A stretch of 64,000 bases of DNA from Yamagishiella unicocca. Taxonomy: Eukaryota; Chlorophyta; Chlorophyceae; Chlamydomonadales; Volvocaceae. A model generated the notes under the pieces. That model did no database searches. It was not told the origin of the DNA and saw only the letters and a program-made list of their open reading frames with translations. The position numbers and the translations under genes are program-made. The DNA is taken from contig BDSL01000007.1 in the NCBI GenBank assembly GCA_003116995.1, forward strand, positions 1,612,001-1,676,000, read 5' to 3'. This document shows positions 12,558-23,089 of the stretch, piece by piece. Numbering within the stretch: the stretch's first letter is position 1; each line of letters begins with the position of its first letter.

Positions 12558-13689
12558 TCACCCGTACGGCGGATACGAGGGTTGTGGGTAGTAGGCCGCC
12601 GGCGGGGGCTGCGGCGCGCCGTACATTTGTGGGGGTGGTGCCCCGTAGTGCGGAGGTGCACCAGGAGGAGGGTAATGCTGCGGCGGCAGCGGCGGCGCGC
12701 CGTACCCTGCCGGCGGCGGCGCACCGTACCCTGCCGGCGGCGGCGCGCCGTACCCTGCCGGCGGCGGCGCGCCGTACCCTGCCGGCGGCGGCACGCCGTA
12801 CCCCCCTGGCTGCGGCGCACCGTACCCTGCCGGCGGCTGCGAGTACGACGGCGACGGCCCATACGCTGGTGGCGGCGCACCGTACCCTGCCGGCGGCGGC
12901 GCACCATAAGGCCCCGCCGCCGCCGCGCCTGCGCCGTACGGGTCCTGTGGGTACGCTGGCGGGTAACCCTGCGACCCGGCGTGTGGACCTGGGTAGGCCG
13001 GCGGGTAGCCCAGGCCTCCTGGCGGTGCCCCCCCAGGAGCTGAAGCCTGCGGATGCTGCAGCGGCGGCGGCCCGGTCGGTCCTGCGGGGCCGGAGCTGTA
13101 GCCATTTGCATGGTACGGCGGGGCCGACTGCGCGGGATGCTGCTGCTGCTGCTGCGGCGGCGGTGGGTAATAGGGCTGGCTGGGCGCCGCCGGGTTGGGG
13201 GCTTGAGGCACGGCAGGCGCCTCCGCGCCCGCCTGCGGTGGCACCGGTATGCTGCTGCCGCTGACCCTGCCCTGGTGGCACGGCAGCATCTCGTGCGGCT
13301 GCGGCTGGATCAGCCCGCAGGTCGGCTCGTACCTGGCGAGGACGGGAGCGGTGGGTGCGTCCAGGTACGGCAGCAGGATGGGTTGGGTGTTTGGGTTGCA
13401 TTGGAGGACTCCATTGGCCTACGCGGGCGTTTCGCCATAATCACTGTACCCGCCCGCCGCTTACTAATTGCCGTGTAGTGATTGGCAACTGGCAACTAAC
13501 CCTTACACCCCCGACAGCAGCGTGCCTAAGTACCTGGGTACGTCGTCCGGTGCGCCGCCCGCCGCCACTATCCCCGTGGGGACGGACGAGCCGCCATGGA
13601 ACGAGTGGCCGCTGCCGTTGGCAGTGGCGGCGGCAGCAGCCGCAGCGAAATCCTGGGCGCCCGGGTGATCCGGGAGGCCGCCATTGGCA

Positions 13690-13720
<31 letters not shown>

Positions 13721-15098
13721 GGGCCTTCGCTGCCTCCGCCTCGTGCAACATCATGGTTGGGACAGCGCCGGCAGCCGCACCGCCCGGCGATGCGGGGGTG
13801 GTTTCAGAGTTGGGCCTGAAGGAAAGTGTGAGGAACAGGTGGCCCTGCTGGCTCCTGGAGAGGCGGCGGAAGAGGGGGACCTGGAATGGGGCGGGCAGCG
13901 AGGACGGAGGGAGGCGGGCAGTGAGCGCCGGGTGGCAAAGAGAGAAATCCAGGAGTTGTATTTGGCGCCAAGCCAAGCTCGACGCGCGAAGCCCTCAAAC
14001 GGCTCCAAATCATGACGCGCCAATAGATCTTCAGCCCCCCGGTCCGCCCATCCTCTTTTGCTTCTGTCGCTTAATGGCCTGAGCGGACTGCTTGCAGCCC
14101 GAAAGACGGGGGGCGGGGAGGCCCCCAGGAGATGTGGGTTCAAATCCGGCGTACGGCGGCGGCGACACGAACCCCCCATGGACCTCGTGCCCCGGAATTC
14201 CCTTCGGCTGCAGGGGGCATTTGCTGGCTCGAACCCCAGGGCGACGCGGCAGCCTGGGATGCCCGTTCGGACTGCGGGGTCCTGCGGGGGACCCAACGCG
14301 GCGTCTACTACTTTGCATCCCGCTAGTGTCGCACCTTGACCTCCTCGGTCCTGTTGGGTGCGTATCGTACGGACACCAGACTGACGTGCCCCTTGCCGAT
14401 GCAGTCATCGGCTTTGGCTGTGTCCTCATCCCAGACGTCGACGTCCAGTGTGTCCTCCTGGTCCACCTGGAACCGCCACCCACCACCACCAGCGCCGTAT
14501 ATTTCAGCAAACAGGGGGAGGATTCGAACTTGCGGAGAGATGGCCCTTCGTCCTTCGCGTGGGTTTGGCAATCGCCTTGCGGGTACAAACCTAACGGGCT
14601 AACCCCCCTCGGCGTGTGTCACCCCTGGGCGCAAGTTGCGATGAACATGTGCGCCAGGCCGAGCCCTTCGAGCCTACCTTGAAAACATACACCTGGTTCC
14701 ATACCGGGTTCCGGCCCCCGTTGATATGAGTGTTTGACCGGTACTTGATCTTCCCGCACCTTCCGGCCATGCAAGGTACACGACGTATGGGTCAGTACGC
14801 ATCCCGACTGCAGTATCACATGAGAAACCAAATCCTCCCACCTGAGCATGACGTAAGGGTCTTGCTTGCCGAACCTGCAGCATTGGATGCAGGCGCACAC
14901 GCTGGGGCTTTCGGAAGCCGCACGCCCTCGCTTTTTGTAACTCATTTAAACGTAATACCACCAACAAAAGTTATCAAACTACGGAACTTCAAACATATCA
15001 AAGCGCAAGCATGGGTCGCCTCACCAATCGCAGTCCTTCAGGTCCTTCCCATATTGCAGGCGCACCGAAATTTCTCCAGGTTCCAATCTAATGGCCAT
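12558..15098 (-). CDS. C2-domain protein with Ala-rich linker and PPAGYG-repeat tail (SRC2-like architecture)
   Basis: Six exons fit exactly in phase: 15098-15025, 14874-14842, 14759-14678, 14466-14335, 13880-13507 and 13332-12558 (489 residues). Residues 1 to about 150 form a C2 domain: LQYGKDLKDCDW|FGKQDPYVML, HINGGRNPVWNQVYVFK, DTLDVDVWDEDTAKADD, GHLFLTLSF. Aspartates at the two Ca2+-binding loops (DLKDCD, QDPY, DVWDED, DD) are present, so Ca2+-dependent membrane binding is expected. A poly-Ala linker follows, then a Pro/Gly/Tyr tail with about six near-perfect PPPAGYGA repeats (12690-12900), as in plant SRC2 cold-response proteins. The tail may drive self-association (inference). The first two exons are too short to appear as open frames. 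A tRNA-like sequence lies in intron 4. Confidence 0.85.
14069..14165 (+). other. tRNA-like sequence (degenerate class II tRNA or SINE head)
   Basis: It shows a box-A-like TGGCCTGAGCGG, a GGGGGC/GCCCCC hairpin where a long variable arm would be, and a good box B (GTGGGTTCAAATCC). The ends GTCGC and GCGAC can pair. T-stem pairing is poor and no clean anticodon arm is visible, so a functional tRNA is unlikely. It sits inside intron 4 of the C2-domain gene, antisense to it. Confidence 0.25.
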
Positions 15099-16336
15099 AG
15101 TAGCAATTCCTTTTCAGGGCGAAACACTGTATATGGAACGCAGAAAGTGCCGTGGTTGACGGTCAGTTTGCAAGAAGTGGCACAGCGCAAATGTTATCGT
15201 TGTTTAATTCTGCAAACGTTAAGCATCTGAAGGTAAAACGTAATGCTACGCGTAGATGTTGTTGCTGGCGAGTAGTTGTCGAGTAGATGTCGTAATGCGG
15301 GACCATGCACCAACCGACGAACTTACCTGATCGAGCAAAGCCCCTGCCGGCAACCCAAACTTAAACCCCATGTGGCTTGTAGGTATCCAAGGCGGAAATG
15401 CTCGAAGTATTTGATTTCACCATGCTGATTGAGCCCTAAAGTGTCCTGGAAATGGCGGCCCCATCAGGCCCCGACCCAGGCCCCACTCCACCCGTTTAGC
15501 TTGTTGCAATTGGCCAGTGATGAGATCGCCGCACACATCGGCACGTCGGACGATATGGAGCTAGCACGGCACGGCTGCGGCGGCACTGGATGGACAGTCC
15601 CGCAGCCCCAGGAACTGCAATATCGGCTTGCTCGCGGCGGCGGCAGCAGCCGCGGCCGTGAACCTGCCAACAGTCTCCTAACGTACTCCTTGTCGTGTCC
15701 GCATCCGGCACCATTCCTTGTCCACACGACAAGAAATCACCAAACTCTTCCCGGTGGCCGCTAGCTGATGAATCCACGAGATGCACTTGCGCGCACGCGC
15801 ACAATTTACAATCCTCCGAGAAGCGCTGCGCTCGTCACCGCATCCCCTTGTGATCACCACAAACGCATCCCTCCTCACCAGCCAAACCTGCAAGCGCTTG
15901 GCGAATAACATGGGATTGGCGTGTCTGGCCCCAAGTGCCGAAGTACCAGGCCAGCCGACTAGCCCCTCACAGCACCTGGCCGACCAGCGCCACTTCGCCT
16001 GCGAGGTACGACCCAGCACACTGCATGAACACTACGCATAGCGGAACATTGTAAGACTATCCTTGGCTGCATCCAGCGGCAGCGGATTGCTCCCCACCCA
16101 CCACCACTTTCAAAGCGCCTAGGAAGCCCACAAAAAAACGCGCCGTCAGGCCTGTGTGCCCTCCCCGCAGCCCTGCCCGCCCTCAGCTTCAACCTTCACT
16201 TCACCTTCAGCCTGTGATAGCACCCGCCAGTCTTACCACACAGACCCAACCAGCCTGCCGGGTAATCGCTTCGCCCGCCAGCCCCAGTCATTTCAGCCAC
16301 CCCGCCGACTAGAGAACAACCCCGCTGCGCGGTATC

Positions 16337-16417
16337 GGCTACAACCGTAGCATTGGCTACAACCATAGCATTGGCCGCAACCATAGCATTGGCTACAACC
16401 GTAGCATTGGCCGCAAC
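16337..16417 (+). repeat. 18-base tandem repeat, about 4.5 copies
   Basis: The unit is GGCTACAACCGTAGCATT, with T/C and G/A variation between copies. Confidence 0.85.
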
Positions 16418-16546
16418 TTCGCGATGCGGCTTGCATCACCCGGTTGTTACGCGGGGCGGAGTCCCCCGCCCCCGCCCAGTCACTGGAGGGACACCCTGGA
16501 GGGACACCCATCCTGCGCTCCCTGGCGCGAGGCGGAGCGCGTACAC

Positions 16547-16550
<4 letters not shown>

Positions 16551-16586
<36 letters not shown>
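16551..16586 (+). repeat. (TG)n microsatellite
   Basis: Eighteen uninterrupted TG units. Confidence 0.95.
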
Positions 16587-16590
<4 letters not shown>

Positions 16591-16879
16591 GGGCACACTG
16601 GCAACGCAGCGCTTGCCGTACAAGCGGCAGCCACTGACGAATCACAACGGCACTTGTCAGAGGGCCTCATTCCGCCCAGGTTCGATTCGCACGGCAGGGC
16701 TTACCAGCCTGGGCCAGCGCCAACGCAGCCAAGGCGGGGTCTGGCCCGCAAGCCGCGTTGAGACCTTGGTCGCCAACTCGACATACATCCAGCAGACAGC
16801 ACACAACAGGACGTAGAGTCGTACCTTGTACGCAACACACGCCGCCACCGTTTCGTGCAGCAGGTGCGAAAAAGCTCAT

Positions 16880-17095
16880 TTAATTAGGTTTCGCGCGCGA
16901 AACAGACCGCGGTGGCCGCTGTTCACTTGCTTTGCGCCGACGCGCGTACATCATTACCGTACGACAGTCAGCATATGACCAAACTAGTTTGAAAAATTCA
17001 ATTTGGCGCCCATCGTGGGTGCGCACCTCCCCATGCACGCTCTCCGCCGCCGTGATGAATGACACGCCTTGCTTGCGCTGGAACTCCTAGAGCCA
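16880..17095 (-). CDS. Possible isolated exon, unassigned
   Basis: The minus-strand frame after a plausible acceptor (CTCTAG near 17090) reads EFQRKQGVSFITAAES, then VHGEVRTHDGRQIEFF, and ends SRAKPN before a stop. Residue content looks protein-like, but no family was recognised and no upstream exon in phase was found. It could equally be a fossil or a chance frame. Confidence 0.2.
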
Positions 17096-17535
17096 GCAAC
17101 TAACGCCGTGCATCGAACCTCAACCTCGTCATTTATTACGTTGCATGGACGGCAACATTCTCCTTGGATTGACACCGAACCTCGTGCGCTAACCGGCACC
17201 ACAAATCAACGAGCAGCGCGTACATCAGCAAGTGCTGGTATTATAACACAGATACATTACGTATCACGCGGATGCCCTGAACGGACATGCCACCCAACCG
17301 TACCCACCACAGCCGCAGCCGCGTTAAGGTCGCACAACTAGGCCTCGCTCCACTCCCCCATACACCACCCTCGAAGGCCGCCACCGTACGACCAAGTAAG
17401 TTGTGCGAACCTTAACGCAGCTCTGGGCCGGCCCGGGCATATCGTCGAGGCGACATTTGATCGACGCCAGTGCCCCCGCTCGACAGTGCAACACCCGCCT
17501 TCCTTACCTGCCTGCGCGGGGCTCGCAGCTCCGGC

Positions 17536-18460
17536 CTAGGGTTGGTCGTCACCCGGCCCGAAGTCCACAATGTTGCTGCAGTTGCTGTTGCAGGCCGAGC
17601 CATCCACGGCATCCAGAAGCGCGAATGCATCCTGGACCGTGTCGGAGAGGCACCTGTAGCTGATGCTCCGAGACGGCACCCGGGTGACGGTAGGCCGAAG
17701 CGTCTGCAGCCGCTCGCTGATGCCATCAACGCCCGACGAGCGGCCTGAAACAGCCAGTGGTGTGCAGCCGCCGCTGTCGGCGCCGGAAACCGCTGCTGTA
17801 TGTGCAAAATGCGGGGCGGAGAGACGGGACGGGACGTGGGAAAGTGAGTGGCATGGATTCGCGGATGCCGGTGCCAGCGGGCGCTCGATGCGGTGGCAAA
17901 CCATGGCAAGCAGCGCTAACAAAGCGGCGGCCGTTAGTTCCCTTTTTCCGGAGTGAAGAGGAAGCACGCAGGGTACTTGGGGGATACAGAGGAAAGGAAA
18001 CCGGTGACCTAACACAAAACAGGAAAAATGACACTGGGTTGAGGAGGCCTGTTGGTACCGTGCAAGTCACCCACCGTCCTGCCAGGTGTGCTGGCCGTTC
18101 GGGGGCATCGGCGCGTCGGCCCCGCACACCGGAAGACCATCGCTGTGCGGCCCATCCGCGACCCCCACTGCAGCCCCCTCCTCATCGCCCGCGTCCGCCA
18201 GAGGTTCGAGCAGCATCCGCTGCCGCATCTCGCTGTCCGCCGGCCCCTGCTCGTCCTGCTCGTCCCGCTCGTCCATGTCTTGGGAGGAGGCCTTCGCCCG
18301 AAACACCTGCGCCCCCCGAGCTCCCTCCCCGTCCAGCTCTTCATCCTCTTCATAGCAGCTTTGCAATACGCGACGCTCAGCATGCGCTCGCGCCGCCAGG
18401 GCCTGCCGCGCGCGCTGCTGCTCAAGCTCCCGCTCCAGCTGCTGCCGCTCAAAGGTGGCC
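17536..18460 (-). CDS. Unassigned coiled-coil/acidic protein, 3' part (5' exon unresolved)
   Basis: Two exons fit in phase: 18460-18075 and 17744-17536. The first begins mid-codon (phase 2) with a predicted coiled coil (ATFERQQLERELEQQRARQ), an acidic stretch (SCYEEDEELDGEG, MDERDEQDEQ) and ADAGDEEGAAVG. It splices HTWQDG|RSSGVDG into SERLQTLRPTVTR...SDTVQDAFALLDAVDG and ends FGPGDDQP. No named domain was recognised. The start must lie between 18460 and about 18930, beyond the 25-base minisatellite adjoining the acceptor, but I found no convincing first exon. It lies only about 0.5 kb downstream of the methyltransferase stop, on the same strand. Confidence 0.5.
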
Positions 18461-18510
18461 CTGAGGTGCGGAGGGAGGGACAAGGAGGTGGTGGCCGGCA
18501 AACGCAGGGT

Positions 18511-18683
18511 GACCGGGGTGAGGCGGACGCAGGGTGACCGGGGTGAGGCGGACGCAGGGTGACCGGGGTGAGGCGGACGCAGGGTGACCGGGGTGAGGCG
18601 GACGCAGGGTGACCGGGGTGAGGCGGACGCAGGGTGACCGGGGTGAGGCGGACGCAGGGTGACCGGGGTGAGGCGGACGCAGG
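18511..18683 (+). repeat. 25-base minisatellite, 7 near-identical copies
   Basis: The plus-strand unit is GACCGGGGTGAGGCGGACGC plus AGGGT. It lies about 50 bases upstream (sense) of the acceptor at 18460 of the coiled-coil gene, so it is probably intronic. Confidence 0.9.
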
Positions 18684-18931
18684 CGCAAGGGCGTCCACAC
18701 CCGGCTGCCAGCCAACCTGGGCAGAAACGCGCCCGCCCGCACCTGCAGGTGGTGTTGACTCGGCGCCCGCGGTTGAGGATGCCCTGCGGCCAGGTGGGGG
18801 AGGTGGCATGGGCGGGTGAGGGCAGTGGGGCGGGCGGCGGGGGGGAGCTCCGGGAGGGGACGCAGGCACTTCCCTGCCGGTGGGCCAGCGAGTAACGCAT
18901 AGATACCGTAAAGGTAATCCACAGGTCTTGG

Positions 18932-21900
18932 TCATTCGAATCGCGCCACCAGTACATACACGCAGTGGTTCGGCCTGAACAAACGCCCCCAGGTCGGTGT
19001 CGGCTGCTCTCCGACCGGCTGCTGCCACCTATCTGCATGATCTTCCTCAGCCGCCTACTCGCCTTGCTTCTGAGGTCTGACCCCAGGCCCCACCCCAGGC
19101 CCCACCCCAGGCCCCACCCCAGGCCCCACCCCAGGCCCCACCCCAGTTCATATCATCAGGCAAGCACGCGTTCCCGCCCCCACCCACCTTCCCCTCCCGG
19201 CCCCCCACCCACCTGCGGCAGTCCCAGCTCTCCGCCGACGACCTGCGCCACGGCGCGAACCATGGCCTTCCAGCCCTCCGGCATCCGCACCTTGCCGTCC
19301 TTGCCGCCCTTGTTGTCGGGCTGCAGCAGCAGCGGGGCCTTGCGGCAGGCGTACGCGTAGAAGTAGGAGGACGGCTCGAAGGGCTCGGGCAGGCCGGCTG
19401 AGGGAGGACGCAAAAGGAAGGCCCGTGTACAAAAGAGGAACCGTTTATAAAATAGACGTTCAGAACAGATGTTTCGAGGGCTGAGGGAGGGGCAGGGGCG
19501 GCGGGCGCGCGTCGTGATGATGGCTCCAGCGATGCATTTCCAATGATGCTACTGGAGCAGACCGTTGAGCGACAACCGCCACACGGTAGCACCAGGCTGT
19601 AGCACTCACAACACGAGCGATATTTATCAGAGGGGGCAAAACACATTCTGACTCAGCCCGAGCTCAAGCCGCCGCTCCTTTGCAGCTTCACTGGTTGCAT
19701 GCCTCCCCCCCCCACACCCGGCGCTCCCCCCACCCGCCACGCCCCCTATCCACATACACACACATACACACGCACGCACCGATCGTGCCATCTGGGCTGA
19801 CCTCCAGCGGCCCTCTGACGGACAGCGGCCGGACGGTGTCGTTGAGCGGGATGGTGCGGCCCGGCGCGCTGGGGGCGTACTGGTCCTCAGGGATCCGGCG
19901 CACCAGGCACACCTGCAAACACGCACGCGGGTGAGGGGCAGTGAGGGGCAGTGAGGGGCGGTGAGGGGGCAGTGAGGGGCAGTGAGGGGCAGTGAGGGGC
20001 AGTGAAGAGCAGTGAAGAGCAGTGAGGGGCAGTGAGGGGGCAGTGAGGCGGAGTGAGGGGCAGTGAGGGGCAGTGAAGAGCAGTGAAGAGCAGTGAGGGG
20101 CAGTGAGGGGCTGTGAAGGGGTGAGGGGGCAGTGAGGGGCAGTGAGGGGCAGTGAGGGGCAGTGAGGGGCAGTGAGGGGCAGTGAGGGGCAGTGAGGGGC
20201 AGTGAGGGGCAGTGAGGGGCAGTGAGGGGCGGTGAGGGGGCAGTGAGGGGCAGTGAGGGGCAGTGAGGGGCAGTGAAGAGCAGTGAAGAGCAGTGAGGGG
20301 CAGTGAGGGGGCAGTGAGGCGGAGTGAGGGGCAGTGAGGGGCAGTGAAGAGCAGTGAAGAGCAGTGAGGGGCAGTGAGGGGCTGTGAAGGGGTGAGGGGG
20401 CAGTGAGGGGCAGTGAGGGGCAGTGAGGGGCAGTGAGGGGCAGTGAGGGGCAGTGAGGGGCAGTGAGGGCAGTGAGGGGCAGTGAGGGGCAGTGAGGGGC
20501 GGTGAGGGGGCAGTGAGGGGCAGTGAGGGGCAGTGAGGGGCAGTGAAGAGCAGTGAAGAGCAGTGAGGGGCAGTGAGGGGGCAGTGAGGCGGAGTGAGGG
20601 GCAGTGAGGGGCAGTGAAGAGCAGTGAAGAGCAGTGAGGGGCAGTGAGGGGCTGTGAGGGGCGGTGAGGGGGCAGTGAGCGGCAGTGAGGGGCAGTGAGG
20701 GGCAGTGAAGAGCAGTGAGGGGCAGTGAGGGGCAGTGAGGCGGCAGTGAGGGGCAGTGAGGGGCAGTGAGGGGCAGTGACGAGCAGTGAGGGGCAGTGAG
20801 GGGCGGTGAGGGGCGGTGAGGGGCAGTGAGGCGGCAGTGAGGGGCAGTGAGGGGCAGTGAGGGGCAGTGAAGAGCAGTGAGGGGCAGTGAGGGGCTGTGA
20901 GGGGCGGTGAGGGGCAGTGAGGGGCAGTGAAGAGCAGTGAAGAGCAGTGAGGGGCAGTGAAGAGCAGTGAGGGGCAGTGAGGGGCAGTGAGGCGGCAGTG
21001 AGGGGCAGTGAGGGGCAGTGAGGGGCAGTGAAGAGCAGTGAGGGGCAGTGAGGGGCGGTGAGGGGCGGTGAGGGGCAGTGAGGGGCAGTGAAGAGCAGTG
21101 AGGGGCTGTGAGGGGCAGTGAGGGGCAGTGAGGGGCAGTGAGGGGCAGTGAGTCCGCACTCGGTCCGGACTCTCCCCATATGCGGCTTGCAGTCGCCCCC
21201 GCCCTCCTGTAGTTGGCCCCGCGCACCTGAACGCTCCACCCGAACTCCGGTCGGTTGACCAGGGCCAGCCTCTGCGCGGGTCCGCCTAGCGTGACGAGGA
21301 GGAACACCCCCCCGGGGACGAGTACCCTGAGGCAGGACGGAGCCAAGAGCAAGGGGGGGGCAGGGTGCGGATGCGGGTGGAGGAGGGTGTAGCACCCCAC
21401 GCAGCTGCCCGCCAGTAACACGCACCGCCAGCCTCACCTGGATATCTCCAGGAACATGCGCCGGATGTCTTCCGCCGCGTGCGTGCTGCACAACAGCGCG
21501 TCCACAGTCCCTGCAGCCGCAGCAGCCGCAGCAGAGCCGGCAGGTGGCGGTGGTGGCGGTGGTGGTAGTGGTGGTGGTGGTGGTGGTGTGGTGGCGGTGG
21601 TGGTGGTTACAGGTTGTGGCGGTGGTGGCGGAGGTAAGCCGCCTGTCCCAGCCAAACAGGACCACCACTCGCGACAGCGGAGCGCCAAAACGAGTGAGGA
21701 GAGGGGCACCAAGCAGGGGGAATGCACTTCACAGGCGGTTGATGTCCCCGCACAATCCGCTGCTGATTGGTGTTCCTGCACAACCCGCTGATCGGTGTGC
21801 AGCTGCACAACCCGCAACGGGCCGGAGGCGCTCACCCTTGTCGATGACGCTGCCGTACTCGAAGTCCATGAACTCGGGCATGCTGAACATGTGTGTGCAG

Positions 21901-23089
21901 TGGGGGCACGGGTTTGCAGCGGAGGCGAATGTACGGCTTCAGGACGGGCAGAGCATCAGGCATTGCCGCGTCAATCACGTGGTACGACAACGTTCCTGGC
22001 GCAACCCTGCAGTCCTGGCAGCCACAACTTCCTTCGCGCGACTCACCCAACTGCCGTCATTCCCGATCTAGTTGCTAACCGGGACAGAGACTGTTCCACA
22101 CGCTGCCTAGTTGACTCTCGCCCTTTTGACGTTCCTGAAGGTGTGCCTGAAGACACGACAGGGACACGGACATCTTCACGCTGACGGACCCACACACCAA
22201 CCAACTTCCCCAACCGCCCATGTGCCCTTTCCTCCCTCCCTCCCCCGCCGCCTCGCCTGCGACAGTCGGAGACCACGTAGCGCAGGTTCGGCACGTTGCG
22301 ATGCTTTTCGCGCATCTGCTCGATTACCACGTCGGATATGTCGGTCTGCGACCAGGGAAAGTGGGTACGTTACACCTCAGCAGCCCTCCTTCCTCGGCAC
22401 CCCTCCCTTCCACACGTCTTCAGCGCGCGTCCAGTTATGACTAACGCTGACGGCTCACGTTCATGACCTGGTACCCATCTTTCGCCATGCCCTCCTGGAA
22501 GTTGCTGTTGCCGCAGCCGACATGGAGCACTGGCTTGCTCCGCTTGACAAACGTGCGAACAATTTTGCGGAGGGCGGTGTAGCCATAGAACCTACAGTGC
22601 GTGGGGATGCGGTTGGGAGCGGACTAGGTTGGCGGAAGTGGTAACTCCGGCGGACTGGAGCGAGACGGTTTCGTGCAGGGAGCTACGGGTTTTACACCTG
22701 AACCAAACGACGACATACTGGTTGCAGCGGGATGTAGAAACTGGAAGTATACATCGAAGGAGGGTGCCTTGCCAGCATAGAAGAGTTCGTTGGTAGAGGG
22801 CGCCCCACGAGAATTTCAGCTGGCCAAATTCAATGTGCGATGCGTTTTAGCCCTCTTTCACTCAGCCACTCTGCCCATTATCAAACGTGTAGATGATGCA
22901 ACAGCAACAGGCACAGTTGAGGCCCATCACGCACCGGCAGATAAAGTCCATCATTCGCAATTCTGGGACTTACCAATCAAATTCGCAGGGCTGGGACTTG
23001 TACCGAGTGTTCCAGTACTCTTTGTCGGCATACCTCACGTTGACAAGCCGCGACTGTAAGGACGTCTCCGTCTCAGAAACGCCGTCCAT
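18932..23089 (-). CDS. SAM-dependent methyltransferase of the METTL13 / EEF1AKMT4 / CSKMT group
   Basis: Nine exons in phase: 23089-22974, 22591-22459, 22345-22257, 21882-21836, 21510-21438, 21326-21227, 19912-19780, 19397-19213 and about 19054-18932 (about 332 residues). Family signatures: ADKEYWNTRYKSQPCEFDW at the N-terminus; SAM motif I KPVLHVGCGNSNFQEGM; ISDVVIEQMREKHRNVP; YVVSDCR; FEYGSVIDKGTVDALL; and ISRVLVPGGVFLLVTLGGP. Relatives methylate eEF1A or citrate synthase; the substrate here is unknown. The third intron (21883-22256) needs a GC donor (CAG|GCGAGG) to keep frame. Intron 6 is filled by a 10-base minisatellite. The last exon (WGRLFRPNHCVYVLVARFE) has two possible acceptors (19054 or 19045). 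The first exon is too short to stand out as an open frame; its ATG at 23089 opens MDGVSETETSLQ. Confidence 0.85.
19081..19146 (+). repeat. 12-base tandem repeat, 5.5 copies
   Basis: The unit is CCCCAGGCCCCA. It lies in the last intron of the methyltransferase gene, close to its acceptor. Confidence 0.9.
19931..21151 (+). repeat. 1.2 kb minisatellite of 10-base units with higher-order structure
   Basis: The basic unit is AGTGAGGGGC, with variants carrying AAGAG, CGGC or CTGTG substitutions. A block starting GGCGGTGAGGGGGCAG recurs at about 270-base intervals (near 19956, 20228 and 20498), showing a higher-order repeat. It fills most of methyltransferase intron 6 (19913-21226) and creates very long meaningless open frames on the minus strand. 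Confidence 0.95.

Larger units (their letters stand above)
15099..17535. other. Intergenic region with simple repeats
   Basis: It lies upstream of the C2 gene and downstream of the coiled-coil gene. It contains an 18-base tandem repeat and a GT dinucleotide tract (separate entries) and one possible exon at 16880-17065. The first few hundred bases upstream of 15098 should be the C2 promoter. Confidence 0.4.

Noticed and set aside
18511..18683. Regular repeats that might suggest a CRISPR array
   Set aside because: The copies are directly adjacent without spacers; this and the other arrays in the window are eukaryotic minisatellites.
19627..21668. Minus-strand open frames of more than 500 codons reading Ser-Leu-Pro-Leu-Thr-Ala-Pro repeats
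   Set aside because: They are translations of the intronic 10-base minisatellite and absorb true exons of the methyltransferase in several frames.
22700..22800. Minus-strand peptide-like stretch (FYAGKAPSFDVYFQF) inside methyltransferase intron 1
   Set aside because: Exons 1 and 2 join perfectly in phase without it (FDW|FYGYTALRK), and adding it would break the conserved region.
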